Source: Phycisphaerae bacterium (lineage in GTDB: Bacteria; Planctomycetota; Phycisphaerae; Phycisphaerales; UBA1924). Taken from it: DNA of 64,000 nucleotides. Made by a program: the position numbers and the translations under genes. The stretch covers positions 374,001 through 438,000 of the forward strand of contig JAUIES010000002.1 of assembly GCA_030429705.1 (NCBI GenBank), given 5' to 3'. Numbering within the stretch: the first letter of the stretch is position 1; each line of letters begins with the position of its first letter. The notes below the pieces were generated by a model. The model saw only the letters and a program-made list of their open reading frames with translations. It did no database searches and was not told where the DNA came from. Shown here piece by piece: positions 44,148 through 53,428 of the stretch.

Positions 44148-45548
44148 CTACCGATTGGCCATCTGCTCGACCAGGGCTTCGAGCCGCGCCATCCGGTCGC
44201 GCAGTTCGTCGTTGTCAGCGCGTAACGACGCGATCTGCTCATCTTTCTCGGAACGGACTGACGCGATCTCGGCATCTTGCTCGGCCCGTAACTCTCGCAG
44301 AGCCTCGACGGTCAGGGCTTCAAAGCCGGATATGCTCAAACCCTTCAGATCTTCGTGTGTGTCTGTGCCAGGGATTTTTGTAATCCACTCGGGAAAGATG
44401 CTCTCAACCTCCTGGGCAACAAACCCGGTCTTGAGTCCGGGGGATGTTCCGGGCGCGGTCAAGTTGGTGTAGTAGAAGTGAACGCCGCGCAATTGCAGGA
44501 GGCGGTCGAGCGAGCCCGAAAGGGTCTTGATGTCGCGCTTGATGCGGCGATCGGACGAGTTTGCCCAACTCCCCCCGCCGGTTTTATATGCGACACCGTC
44601 GCTTGCGAACCAGAAGGTCTGGTTTGCGCTGGCAGAGTTTCGGATACGGAAGTAATCGAGGCTTGATGATGGATCATCACCGATCACCACATCGAGAAAT
44701 GTACCGTTGGTCGAGTTGTTGATCCGTTCGATGTAGACTGTATCCGTGTTTTCGCCTACGGCCCCGAAGTAGAGGTTGTCGCCGGTACGCAGTTTCATAT
44801 CGCCCGCGACATCGAGCGTGTAGGCCGGATCTGAGGTGCCAATGCCCACATTTCCACCCGCTTCCCAGGTCATGATGTCGCGCTGCCCGCTGATGCTGGA
44901 TGAAAAGGTCACTGCATTGTTCGAGCCGGTAGGGGCAAAGATGCTGCCGAAGTAGAACTCGCTGGTGGCACCCTCGCCGAAGCCGAGCATCTCGACCCCA
45001 TTCAAGCCTCCGACATTGCCGATCGTGACCATGGCGTCGGATATCGTGGTGCCGACACCAATATTGCCCTCGAAGTAGTTGCGGCCTCCAACGAAGTACC
45101 CTGCGTAGCCGTTGGCGTGGGTGTTCTGGCCGTAAATGCCTGCCCCCCCGCTGCTGTTGGCCTTGCCATAAACACCGTAACTGGCACCGTCGCGGTTGTC
45201 GGTGGCGAAGCCATAGACCCCGCGGCCGATATAGCCGTTGGAGACCCCGAAGACCCCCGAGCCGTTGCCCTGGACATTCTGGGCGATGCCGTAGACACCG
45301 CGTCCGTTGTTGCTGAGGCTGGTGCCGTGGACGGCGTAGTTGTAGCCGGTGGTCGCGTTGTTGAACGCGCTGATGGTGCGCGTGCCGTTCGAGCGGACAT
45401 CGAGTCTGCCAACGGGGTTGGAGGCGGTCCCGATGCCGACATTGCCCGAGGCGTAATAGATCCGGCCGCTCGCCGCGGTCCACTGGGCAGAAGCAGAACC
45501 GGCAATCGCGGAAATCGCCGCAACGATGAGGGTCTTTGACACGGGCAT
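44148..45548 (-). CDS. Tail-fibre-like surface protein with S74 chaperone-like C terminus
   Basis: This 466-residue secreted protein has ATG 45548 after GGAGTACTCGAT and a signal peptide ending GSASA. It has GNVGIGTASNPVGRLDV-type repeats and a YGIAQNVQGNGSGVFGVSNG/YGFATDNRDGASYGVYGKAN series that should form a beta-helix. Its C terminus (SSDRRIKRDIKTLSGSLDRL, LLQLRGVHFYY, TGFVAQEVESIFPEWI, then a coiled coil of about 50 residues) matches the S74 intramolecular chaperone module. It lacks the N-terminal YQGRL domain of its two relatives. It is probably a trimeric surface fibre. Confidence 0.85.
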   Translation of the reverse strand: MPVSKTLIVAAISAIAGSASAQWTAASGRIYYASGNVGIGTASNPVGRLDVRSNGTRTISAFNNATTGYNYAVHGTSLSNNGRGVYGIAQNVQGNGSGVFGVSNGYIGRGVYGFATDNRDGASYGVYGKANSSGGAGIYGQNTHANGYAGYFVGGRNYFEGNIGVGTTISDAMVTIGNVGGLNGVEMLGFGEGATSEFYFGSIFAPTGSNNAVTFSSSISGQRDIMTWEAGGNVGIGTSDPAYTLDVAGDMKLRTGDNLYFGAVGENTDTVYIERINNSTNGTFLDVVIGDDPSSSLDYFRIRNSASANQTFWFASDGVAYKTGGGSWANSSDRRIKRDIKTLSGSLDRLLQLRGVHFYYTNLTAPGTSPGLKTGFVAQEVESIFPEWITKIPGTDTHEDLKGLSISGFEALTVEALRELRAEQDAEIASVRSEKDEQIASLRADNDELRDRMARLEALVEQMANR

Positions 45549-45833
45549 ATCGAGTACTCCGATGTTGATCGCGTTTGGAAAAGTCTCGGCGCGCATACGC
45601 GGACAGACGCGCCGATGATCACCCTCCGCGTCCACACCCCGCCTTCTTGGCCCTGATGGTGCTCCGTGCTTTAGCAATCAAGATGGAACTTACCAGAAGC
45701 GTACACGCGGCACAAGCAGATCTGGCGGCACCGCAAGAGCTCGATGCCACGATGTTGACCTGTTTGCTCAGCTCGCCACGGCTCGGCAGCCGGTCTGTCT
45801 TCACGCTCCATCCCTGGGCAGAGCGTTCACACG

Positions 45834-46493
45834 CTAGTCAGCGAGGTTTGTGCATCGCCCACACTCGGGGCACACGCCAATCGCAATCCCCGTCAGGTCA
45901 TAGCCGCAGCCGATGCACTGGTTCCCCCGCGCTCGCCGCCAGCGCCGCGTCAGCCGCTGCACTCCAACGCACGCCGCGCACCACGCCAAGAGGAACACGA
46001 TCGTCCACACGACCAGATTGCCGAACAGCCCAGACAGAATCGGCTTGAGAGGTATCCGACCGTTCGTACCGCTCACGCCGCGTACCCAGATTGATTCGAA
46101 AGCGGCAGGCCGAAAGAACCCAGACCGATGCTGTTGATCATCGGGCGACATGCGTGAACCACCATAAAGCGCGAACACGCAGGACCCGGAACGAAACGGA
46201 AATCCCGATCGATACTCGCCCGTCATACAGTAGTGGGTCTGATCGAGCTCGCCGAACCAATCGGTCATTTCGATGGAGCCGAACACCGATTGCTGGAGCA
46301 TACCGTTTTTCGGGGGCGGCCACCAGTCCGGCACGCCTGATGGCCACGCGGGAGCGGCAATCGGCGTGATGATTGGTGGAGCTTGCTCAGACGCCAACCA
46401 TATGATCGCCCGGTCCATAACCAAGGCCGCCGCGACACACGCAGCGAGCAGCATCAATTTGCCGTTTCTTGATCGTGGCACAGACCCAGTCAT
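45834..46493 (-). CDS. Membrane protein with C-terminal zinc ribbon
   Basis: This 219-residue protein has an N-terminal helix (residues about 13-32), an extracytoplasmic region of about 110 residues with several Trp, Tyr and Cys, a second helix (about 155-180) and a C-terminal zinc ribbon CIGCGYDLTGIAIGVCPECG. The ribbon matches the CGYxLxG...CPECG type at the N terminus of the 954-1925 product. Topology therefore places the ribbon in the cytoplasm. Function is unknown. No clear ribosome binding site precedes the ATG at 46493. Confidence 0.7.
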   Translation of the reverse strand: MTGSVPRSRNGKLMLLAACVAAALVMDRAIIWLASEQAPPIITPIAAPAWPSGVPDWWPPPKNGMLQQSVFGSIEMTDWFGELDQTHYCMTGEYRSGFPFRSGSCVFALYGGSRMSPDDQQHRSGFFRPAAFESIWVRGVSGTNGRIPLKPILSGLFGNLVVWTIVFLLAWCAACVGVQRLTRRWRRARGNQCIGCGYDLTGIAIGVCPECGRCTNLAD

Positions 46494-46579
46494 GACGAAA
46501 TGGTACGGGCGGATTACCCGATGCGCCGAAGATGACGCATCAGGTCACCGACTGACCACTAGATCGCGCGCGTGAACCA

Positions 46580-48247
46580 TCAGCCCCACATGTAATGCCA
46601 GTTTGACTCGAGCTCGATCTTCTCGCCCGGCTCCAACTCAATCTCCCATTCAAACTTGGCGGCTCCGTTGAGTTGGCTCCACCACCACGGCCAGCCGTAC
46701 CAGCGATACCACTGAAAGGTCGGATCCGTCCAATCGAGATCAGTAAAGAAATCGATCTGACTCACCTCACCGTCGTGACTTGCGCCATCCGCCAGACCGA
46801 GCACAAATCGCGTGACTTCCAGCGTGATGGACTTGGTCTTGTAGTTCGTGATCTCGGCCAGCCCGGTCAGGTCGATGCGGGCGTAGGTATGGCCGTTCCA
46901 TTCGAGTGACCGCTCATCGCGCCCGCCTTCTTTTGAACTTGCCTCGACGCGAATATCGACCGCCTTGGTCACCTCAAGATCTACCTCCGCTTTCTTGGCG
47001 GTGTACCGCATCATGTTCTGCGCCAGCGGTCGGCCATCGCGCATGATTAAAGCAGGAGCCGTGGTGAACGGATGCTCACTCGTGTTGGTGATGCGGAGCA
47101 CATGCGTCGCGCTCGGTTGGCTGAGCATCTGGGCGATCTGCCGCTGCTGATCAGTGTTGAAGTGCCGCCATGTCTCGGTCGGGGGGGCAATGGGCAGTTC
47201 AAGCGTGTAGACGGGTTCATACGGCACCTCGGCGACGGCGATCGGCACGACAAGCCGCTCTCCCTTGGCAAGTGTGACATGGTCGACATGAAACACATAC
47301 AGATCTTCATTGCTCTCTGACCCGCCGACCTCGATGTCTGGCTGATTGCCGCTGTGAGCCGGCCCCGACCAGTCGCGCGACTCGTTCATGCGGGCACTCT
47401 GGGCCATAAGCGCGTTCGAGAACATCCCCGCAGCCTGGTCCTGACGGCGGAAATACTGACCAAGTTCGGCGATCTGATCCTGCAGCCCGATCGGGTCAAG
47501 CGTGTGTTCGAACGCGAACATCGGCACGCCGACGACCAGATGTGTGCTGACATCTTCCAGATCGGCCAGTTCGTTGACAAGAGTGGCCTGCAACTCGATG
47601 CGCGCCGTGTTGTCATCAAGCAGCGTCACACGATACGACGGGATCCAACGCAACCCTTTCTGTATGTAAGCCATGCCGACATCTGCTTCCGCCGCAGGTG
47701 CGGTCTCCCAACCGAGATCGATCGTCAATCTCTCTTCCTGGCGGATGACTTCGCGAGTCCGCTCGGCAACTTCGGTGTTCTGGAAATTCACGCGTTGAAT
47801 GTGACCCATGGGTACCGCCACGAGCCCGTCTTCGTTCGAGACAAGTGCGGTACCGCCCCCGCCGCCGACGACTTTGGTCAACGCGCCGCTCAGTTCCGTT
47901 CCACCCGACAGTTGCAAAGCGACCTGCTCGCCAATCGCAAGGAGCAGCAAATCCTGCACCGAGCCAGGCTCGACCTGCGATACCTCTTCAACTCGTCCGG
48001 CTCGTACGCTGCGGAGAGACGCTCGATCCGTATTCTCAAATGCCCAAAAGGTTCCGAGCACGGGCAAAGGCAGCTCTTCGAGCACAACATCGCCTGCTTC
48101 ATTTGTTGCAGCGACACCGGATCGAATCACCATCGCGTGGCCGTCCTTGAAGACGGTGACTTCGCGAATGGGCAGATCAGTCTCGCCAGACGCGAATCCG
48201 GACAGCAGAGCAAGCGAGCACACAGCGAGTCGACGAGTGTTCATCAT
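46580..48247 (-). CDS. Exported DUF4139-like protein
   Basis: This 555-residue protein has a signal peptide (AVCSLALLSGFASG) and the start ATG 48247 after AAGGAGACTCATC. It begins with LPIREVTVFKDGHAMVIRSG. The middle section, GMAYIQKGLRWIPSYRVTLL ... ARIELQATLVNELADLEDVS ... HLVVGVPMF, has the pattern of DUF4139 proteins (MuiA-like). The C-terminal part (KSITLEVTRFVLGLADGASH, KFEWEIELEPGEKIELESNW) is consistent with that. Its cellular role is unknown. It is divergent from the secreted hydrolase gene, with about 190 bp between them. Confidence 0.7.
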   Translation of the reverse strand: MMNTRRLAVCSLALLSGFASGETDLPIREVTVFKDGHAMVIRSGVAATNEAGDVVLEELPLPVLGTFWAFENTDRASLRSVRAGRVEEVSQVEPGSVQDLLLLAIGEQVALQLSGGTELSGALTKVVGGGGGTALVSNEDGLVAVPMGHIQRVNFQNTEVAERTREVIRQEERLTIDLGWETAPAAEADVGMAYIQKGLRWIPSYRVTLLDDNTARIELQATLVNELADLEDVSTHLVVGVPMFAFEHTLDPIGLQDQIAELGQYFRRQDQAAGMFSNALMAQSARMNESRDWSGPAHSGNQPDIEVGGSESNEDLYVFHVDHVTLAKGERLVVPIAVAEVPYEPVYTLELPIAPPTETWRHFNTDQQRQIAQMLSQPSATHVLRITNTSEHPFTTAPALIMRDGRPLAQNMMRYTAKKAEVDLEVTKAVDIRVEASSKEGGRDERSLEWNGHTYARIDLTGLAEITNYKTKSITLEVTRFVLGLADGASHDGEVSQIDFFTDLDWTDPTFQWYRWYGWPWWWSQLNGAAKFEWEIELEPGEKIELESNWHYMWG

Positions 48248-48438
48248 GATGAGTCTCCTTCTATTTACTTGTACCATTCAAATCGATCTTCGGCCGTCAC
48301 GAGTGTGTCACAGCGCTCGACCCGAAGTGTGTGCAGCGGCTCAATCGGGGGGGACAGTCACCCGTTCAGCCTCACTCGGGATTGCCGACCGGTGATCAGA
48401 ACAGACACTCGACTGGATTTTGCGGTATCATCGGGCCC

Positions 48439-49899
48439 ATGAACGCCAACTTTTTGCCCATGATGCTCGCAAGCGTACTGTGTGTACTTGCGCCCGCCCA
48501 GACGATCGAGCCAGAAATCGGGCTCACGATGCGCGATGTGCTCGATTCCGCGAACAACACAACCGTTCGCGCCGGCACAATGCGCGTGTGGGAAGACCGG
48601 GCGGCCCGCGAAGGCAAGATCATTTCGCTGGATGTCATTGTCCTTCCGGCCACCGGCGACAAGCGTGTGCCCGACCCCGTGTTCGTGTTCACGGGGGGGC
48701 CCGGCCAGAGTGCGGCGACCACGGCCAGTGTCTGGCGAAACCACTGGATGCGCGATCAACGCGACATCGTGCTCATCAGTCAGCGAGGCACGGGCGGCGA
48801 CAACCGCCTGTCGTGTGACCTGCCTGGTTCGGACGACAATCTGCAATGCTATCTCGAACCGCTCTTTCAGGAAGAACCGTTTCGAGACTGTCTCGAGCAA
48901 CTGGCAAAACAGTTTGACCTGACGCAATATGGCACCGCCATCGCGATGGACGACATTAACGATGTACGCGCGGCACTCGGGTATGAACAGATCAACCTGT
49001 ACGGCGGGTCATATGGCTCACGGGCTGAACTCGAATACATTCGGCGCCATCCGTCCACCGTGCGGACCGCCATCCTCAACAGCGTCGCGCCCGTGTCCTT
49101 CATCAATCCGCTGTATCACGCATGGGGGGCGCAGCATGCGCTCGACATGATCCTCGCAGACTGCGCGGCAGACCCGGCGTGTGCAAACGCGTACGGCGAT
49201 CTGCGTGCGAACTTCGCTGAACTACAAGCGCGGCTTGAAAAGGGACCGGTGACTACGGCCGTGACACACCCGCAAACAGGCGAACGGGTCACCATTGCGC
49301 TCGATAAAGAATCATTCGGCGAAGGGCTTCGCGTGATGATGTACTTTGATCGTTCGCAGATCCCGTTCCTGCTCCATCGAGCATACCAGGGCGACTACAC
49401 CCCGTTCGCTGAGCGTGCGATCCAGGTTTCGCGTGGCATCCGTGGCATACTTTCGTTTGGAATGCTGCTGTGCGTGACCTGCGCTGAAGATGTCGATCGA
49501 ATCACCGAAGAGATGATCGTTGCGGAGACGGCGAACACATTCCTTGGCGACGGACGCATCCGGCGGCAAATGGCGGTGTGCGCGTTCTGGCCAAGATCCA
49601 AACTGCCCGCTGACGCAGCCGATCCGGTGACGCGTGATGTACCCGTCCTGCTGCTGAGTGGTCGGTACGACCCAGTGACGCCTCCGCGATGGGGGGAAGA
49701 GGCTGCACAACATCTCCCGAGCAGCCTGCATGTTGTGGGCCCGGGTTCGCACGGGCAGAGCGGCGGCTGTATCGATTCGATTATGGCGGAAGTGCTCGAA
49801 CGAGGAACGGTTGACGGAATCGATGTTGCCTGCGTCGAAGGTCTTAAACCCGCAGCATTCCGCCTTCCTCAGAACGATCCAGCGAACGACCCAGATTAA
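48439..49899 (+). CDS. Secreted alpha/beta hydrolase (tripeptidyl aminopeptidase-like)
   Basis: This 486-residue protein has a signal peptide (MLASVLCVLAPAQT) and an alpha/beta hydrolase domain: VFVFTGGPGQSAATTASVWR (oxyanion HGG-like region), DIVLISQRGTGGDNRLSCDL, the nucleophile elbow NLYGGSYGSRAELEY, the acid in LLLSGRYDPVTPPRWGEEAA and the His in VVGPGSHGQSGGC. The C-terminal 'TAP-like' section is typical of secreted proline or tripeptidyl peptidases. The substrate is not certain. ATG 48439 gives a proper signal peptide, although no strong ribosome binding site precedes it. Confidence 0.87.
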   Translation: MNANFLPMMLASVLCVLAPAQTIEPEIGLTMRDVLDSANNTTVRAGTMRVWEDRAAREGKIISLDVIVLPATGDKRVPDPVFVFTGGPGQSAATTASVWRNHWMRDQRDIVLISQRGTGGDNRLSCDLPGSDDNLQCYLEPLFQEEPFRDCLEQLAKQFDLTQYGTAIAMDDINDVRAALGYEQINLYGGSYGSRAELEYIRRHPSTVRTAILNSVAPVSFINPLYHAWGAQHALDMILADCAADPACANAYGDLRANFAELQARLEKGPVTTAVTHPQTGERVTIALDKESFGEGLRVMMYFDRSQIPFLLHRAYQGDYTPFAERAIQVSRGIRGILSFGMLLCVTCAEDVDRITEEMIVAETANTFLGDGRIRRQMAVCAFWPRSKLPADAADPVTRDVPVLLLSGRYDPVTPPRWGEEAAQHLPSSLHVVGPGSHGQSGGCIDSIMAEVLERGTVDGIDVACVEGLKPAAFRLPQNDPANDPD

Positions 49900-49961
49900 A
49901 GGCGGGTTCTCGTACACGGCTTGTGATTCGAATTTTGGGAAGGTTCAATCCAACAATGAAA

Positions 49962-49989
49962 ACGGGGTCAGCCTTGCGGCCAACCCCGT
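49962..49989. terminator. Hairpin with TTGC core between converging genes
   Basis: ACGGGGT CA GCC-TTGC-GGC CA ACCCCGT has a seven-pair outer stem, a mismatch pair and a three-pair inner stem. It lies between the hydrolase stop (49899) and the minus-strand dockerin gene stop (50086). It is the same architecture as 42593-42620. Confidence 0.65.
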
Positions 49990-50085
49990 GTCAATGAGTT
50001 TGATAACTGAATCACCGTACCACTTCATGATTAGCGAGATCGATCGAGGTCGATCAATAACGCGTAGCAATTTCAGCGCGAACCC

Positions 50086-51321
50086 TTACGGGCAGCCAGC
50101 CGAGAAAAGACCGAGATACTGAAGCACATCGGCAAAGTCGAGCACATCGTCATCAATGAAGTCGGCTCGCAGATCACCCGCAGCGAAGTACCCGAGGAAG
50201 ATCTGGACATCGAAGAAGTCCAACATGTCATCGGTGTTCAGATCTGCAGGACAGTCCACAATGCACGAGCCACTAAAGATGATGTCGGCAATCTGCATCG
50301 AGTTGGCCGCCCCCTCGTCACGAAGAGTCGGGAACACCATCTTGTATGCGGCATAGGCGGTTGCATTGTCAACAGCGACTGACGGTGCCATGGTCTGGCG
50401 ATCGACGGGCAGATCAATGATGTCACTGTCAACCAGCGTCCAATTCTCGCCGTCGCCGGGGCTGTTGTCTTCGCTGACGATTGCGTCATTCGTGCCATAG
50501 AGCTCCCAACTGCTCGGGTCACGCTCGGGTGAATCGTTTGCTGTGGTCATTCTGAATGACTCGATGATGGGGCTCTGGCCATCTGCACGCCACACGATGA
50601 AACCAGTATTCGCCCGGCCAAAATTGAGGTACTTGGAGTTTGAATCGTCATCAAGCGCAAACCCGGGTGCTTCGCCGCCGGGGTAACTACTTTCTGACTG
50701 CAAACGCCCCACCGCGAGCGCCGGATCGCCACTCGCAAGAATCTGGTCGCCGCTTCCTGCTGAACCGGTGAACAGACTGATGTCGGCGACCTGCATCGAA
50801 TTAGCCGCAGGGCCGTTCTTGAGTGTCGGGAACAAAACTTTGTACGAGGTGTACGAATTGCCGTTGGCGAAATCGTACACCGGGCCTTCGACCTGACGAT
50901 CGTCAGGCAGATTGCCGTCGCCCGTTGCAATGAGCGTCCAGTTCTCAGCAAAACCATCACTGTTGTCGCCGCTGGCGATCGCATCGTTCGTGCCATAAAG
51001 CTCCCAAGAGCCGGGATCACGCTCTGGAGAATCGTTCGCCGTCGTCATGCGCATGCTCTGCACCGTCGATGAGCCGAAGCTTGGCGTCATGATCAAACCG
51101 GTGCCTTCTTTACCGAAGTTGAGGTATTTGGATCCGGCGTTCTGGTCAAGTGCAGATCCAGGAGCTTCGCCGCCGGGGTAATTGCTGGCGACCGATACAT
51201 CCGAATCGACCGCCAGGATCGGGTCGCCGAACGCGAAGACCTGGGCGGAGGCACTCGCCGCACTCAGACCGGCCACAGCCGTCATCATCACGGCAGTCGT
51301 CATCACACTTCGTTGTTTCAT
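50086..51321 (-). CDS. Secreted protein with two discoidin-like repeats and GC-type dockerin tail
   Basis: This 411-residue protein has ATG 51321 with GAGAGGTGATCC upstream and a signal peptide ending ASASAQ. It contains an internal duplication (residues about 28-190 and 195-350). Each half has a SNYPGGEAPGSALDQNAGSK-type start, YLNFG, SMRMTTANDSPERDPGSWEL and YGTNDAI, a pattern close to the F5/8-type (discoidin) galactose-binding module. Residues about 355-411 are a GC-type dockerin (DMLDFFDVQIFLGYF, VLDFADVLQYLGLF, SAGCP), where the second repeat has DFADV in place of DFFDV. It is probably a surface carbohydrate- or polymer-binding protein. Confidence 0.88.
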   Translation of the reverse strand: MKQRSVMTTAVMMTAVAGLSAASASAQVFAFGDPILAVDSDVSVASNYPGGEAPGSALDQNAGSKYLNFGKEGTGLIMTPSFGSSTVQSMRMTTANDSPERDPGSWELYGTNDAIASGDNSDGFAENWTLIATGDGNLPDDRQVEGPVYDFANGNSYTSYKVLFPTLKNGPAANSMQVADISLFTGSAGSGDQILASGDPALAVGRLQSESSYPGGEAPGFALDDDSNSKYLNFGRANTGFIVWRADGQSPIIESFRMTTANDSPERDPSSWELYGTNDAIVSEDNSPGDGENWTLVDSDIIDLPVDRQTMAPSVAVDNATAYAAYKMVFPTLRDEGAANSMQIADIIFSGSCIVDCPADLNTDDMLDFFDVQIFLGYFAAGDLRADFIDDDVLDFADVLQYLGLFSAGCP

Positions 51322-51655
51322 GGATCACCTCTCTCTTTCAAAAAACTGACTTCAACTTCCACTGCCGAGCCACGGGACAGCCGCGACCAACAATCACTCA
51401 AAAAACAGATGGTTATTGAGACTAGCAGGCAGTTTATCGACCACCAAGGATGAATCACAAAACGACCGAGAACCTTGTGCAAACCTGTGTCTCGACCCTC
51501 TCGAAATTCGAACGAAGACTGAGCGTTTTGGAGACAACGGAGTTTCTCAAGCCCTCTGGTGACAGAAGCCGAATCACTCCGTCTTCGGCTACGATGACCA
51601 TGAGACCGATTCACGGTCCATTCCAGACTGTTCTCCAGCTCACGAGGGCTCGTCC
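51322..51655. other. 334-bp divergent intergenic region
   Basis: This lies between the minus-strand dockerin gene and the plus-strand halogenase-like gene and should contain both promoters. I see no hairpin, repeat or small open frame with a ribosome binding site that would support another gene. Open frames crossing it have no recognisable domain. Confidence 0.4.
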
Positions 51656-53410
51656 ATGTCAGATTTTTTCGATGTTGCCATCGTCGGCGGCGGACCAGCG
51701 GGCACGACCTGCGCGTCACTCCTCCGCAAATACAACCCCGAACTTCGCGTCGGTATCTTCGAGAAAGAGAAGTTTCCGCGCGAACATGTCGGCGAGAGCC
51801 AGTTGCCTCTCATTGGCACCATCCTCAACGAGATGGGCTGCTGGGACAAGGTCGAAGCCGCTGACTTTCCGGTGAAGCTCGGCGCGACCTACCGCTGGGG
51901 CTCGAGCCCGGAGATGTGGGATTTCGAGTTTATCCCGTTCAGCGAATTCCGAGATGACCCGCGCCCCGCCACTTTCAGCGGGCAACGCCAATGGACCGCA
52001 TTCCAGGTCGACCGATCCATCTATGACAAGATTCTTCTAGACCACGCTGCCGAACTCGGAACTGAAGTCTTTGAAGAAACACTCGTCACTTCGGTCAATC
52101 GAAACGAAGTCAACGCCGATCGAATCGAAAGCCTGACGCTGAGCGACGGCCGGTCTGTAACCGCGACCACTTTTGTCGATGCTTCTGGACATGTTGGCAT
52201 CATCCGCCGTGCGATGGATGTTGATGTGACCTATCCGGGCAATATCAAGAATGTCGCGTTCTGGGATTATTGGGACAACGCCGAGTGGGCCGTATCAATC
52301 GGCACCGGCGGTACGCGTGTGTTCGTGCTCTCGATCGGGAGCGGCTGGATCTGGTTCATTCCGATTCGTAAGGACCGCGTGTCGATCGGGTATATCTGCC
52401 CAAGCCAATTCTATAAAGACAGTGGCAAAAGCCCGGAGGAAATCTACAACTGGGCCATCGAGCAAGAGCCTTTTGTCCAGCAGCACATTCAGAACGCCTC
52501 GCGAGACGGCACCGTTCACGCAACCAAGGATTGGTCATTCCTCTCAAAACGAATGACGGGCGACAACTGGTACATCGTTGGTGAAGCCGCCGGATTTGCA
52601 GACCCGATCCTCGCGGGGGGGATGATGCTGGCCCACGCTGGCGCCCGTGAACTGGCATATATCATTCTCGAAGAACATCGTGGCAATCACGATGCCAAGT
52701 GGCTTCGCCAGCACTATGAGCATGTGCAAACGCGCCGCATCAACCAGCACATCCAGTTCGCTGATTTCTGGTACGCGGGCAACGGGCAGTTTACCGACCT
52801 CGAAGAACACACCAAAGCCATCGCACGCAAGGCGGGAATCAAGATGAACGCAAAATCCGCCTTCCAGTGGCTCGCCAATGGTGGGTTCCTCGATGATGTG
52901 CCCGGTCGCGCGGGTGTCGGTGGACTCGATATTGCTGCGACCAAAGAAATCACCGGTCTCTTCACCGGTGAGCAGACCTCGGCTGGCTGGAAACTCAACG
53001 ATTTCAACTCGTTCAGACTGAACCTCTCGCGGGCAACCAAAGAGAAGTTCCCGCTCTTTTACGACGGTCGTATCGAGGAAGCAGTCGGCTATCGTCGTGG
53101 CGTGAAGTGGTTGCCACTTGTCACGCACAATGCCATTCTCGTTGAACTTCTCCAAAAACACAACGATGTGCATGACCTCATTGATGGTTTGCGCAAGTTC
53201 TACACCTCGCGGCGCGGCAAGACCGCCGACCGGGCGGCGGTCAATGTGCAGCAGGCGATGGCCACGCTCGAAGTTCTGCTCGTTGATGGATGGGTTGAAG
53301 GCAAGTTCAACCCCAAGAGGCCGAAGTTCTCAATTCAATCAAAGGGTGAAGACGGGATGATCCACGCCAATCGCGATGTTCAGAAAAACGCGGTCGATAC
53401 GAACAACTAG
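51656..53410 (+). CDS. Flavin-dependent halogenase-like oxidoreductase
   Basis: This 584-residue protein has an FAD-binding Rossmann start (VAIVGGGPAGTTCASLLRK, residues 8-26), the GESQLP motif (46-51) and a Lys in FPVKLGATYRWG (Lys74) where halogenases carry their catalytic lysine. The sequence SGWIWFIPIR (about 229-238) holds the WxWxIP motif considered diagnostic of flavin-dependent halogenases. GEAAGFADPILAGGM (309-323) is the second FAD motif. The length and motif set resemble phenol/pyrrole-type halogenases (CmlS/PltA-like). A role in halogenating a small molecule is inferred; no biosynthetic cluster surrounds it, and the related geranylgeranyl-reductase family is an alternative. No separate flavin reductase gene is seen. 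Confidence 0.8.
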   Translation: MSDFFDVAIVGGGPAGTTCASLLRKYNPELRVGIFEKEKFPREHVGESQLPLIGTILNEMGCWDKVEAADFPVKLGATYRWGSSPEMWDFEFIPFSEFRDDPRPATFSGQRQWTAFQVDRSIYDKILLDHAAELGTEVFEETLVTSVNRNEVNADRIESLTLSDGRSVTATTFVDASGHVGIIRRAMDVDVTYPGNIKNVAFWDYWDNAEWAVSIGTGGTRVFVLSIGSGWIWFIPIRKDRVSIGYICPSQFYKDSGKSPEEIYNWAIEQEPFVQQHIQNASRDGTVHATKDWSFLSKRMTGDNWYIVGEAAGFADPILAGGMMLAHAGARELAYIILEEHRGNHDAKWLRQHYEHVQTRRINQHIQFADFWYAGNGQFTDLEEHTKAIARKAGIKMNAKSAFQWLANGGFLDDVPGRAGVGGLDIAATKEITGLFTGEQTSAGWKLNDFNSFRLNLSRATKEKFPLFYDGRIEEAVGYRRGVKWLPLVTHNAILVELLQKHNDVHDLIDGLRKFYTSRRGKTADRAAVNVQQAMATLEVLLVDGWVEGKFNPKRPKFSIQSKGEDGMIHANRDVQKNAVDTNN

Positions 53411-53428
53411 CAGGCACAAAAGGTGCTC

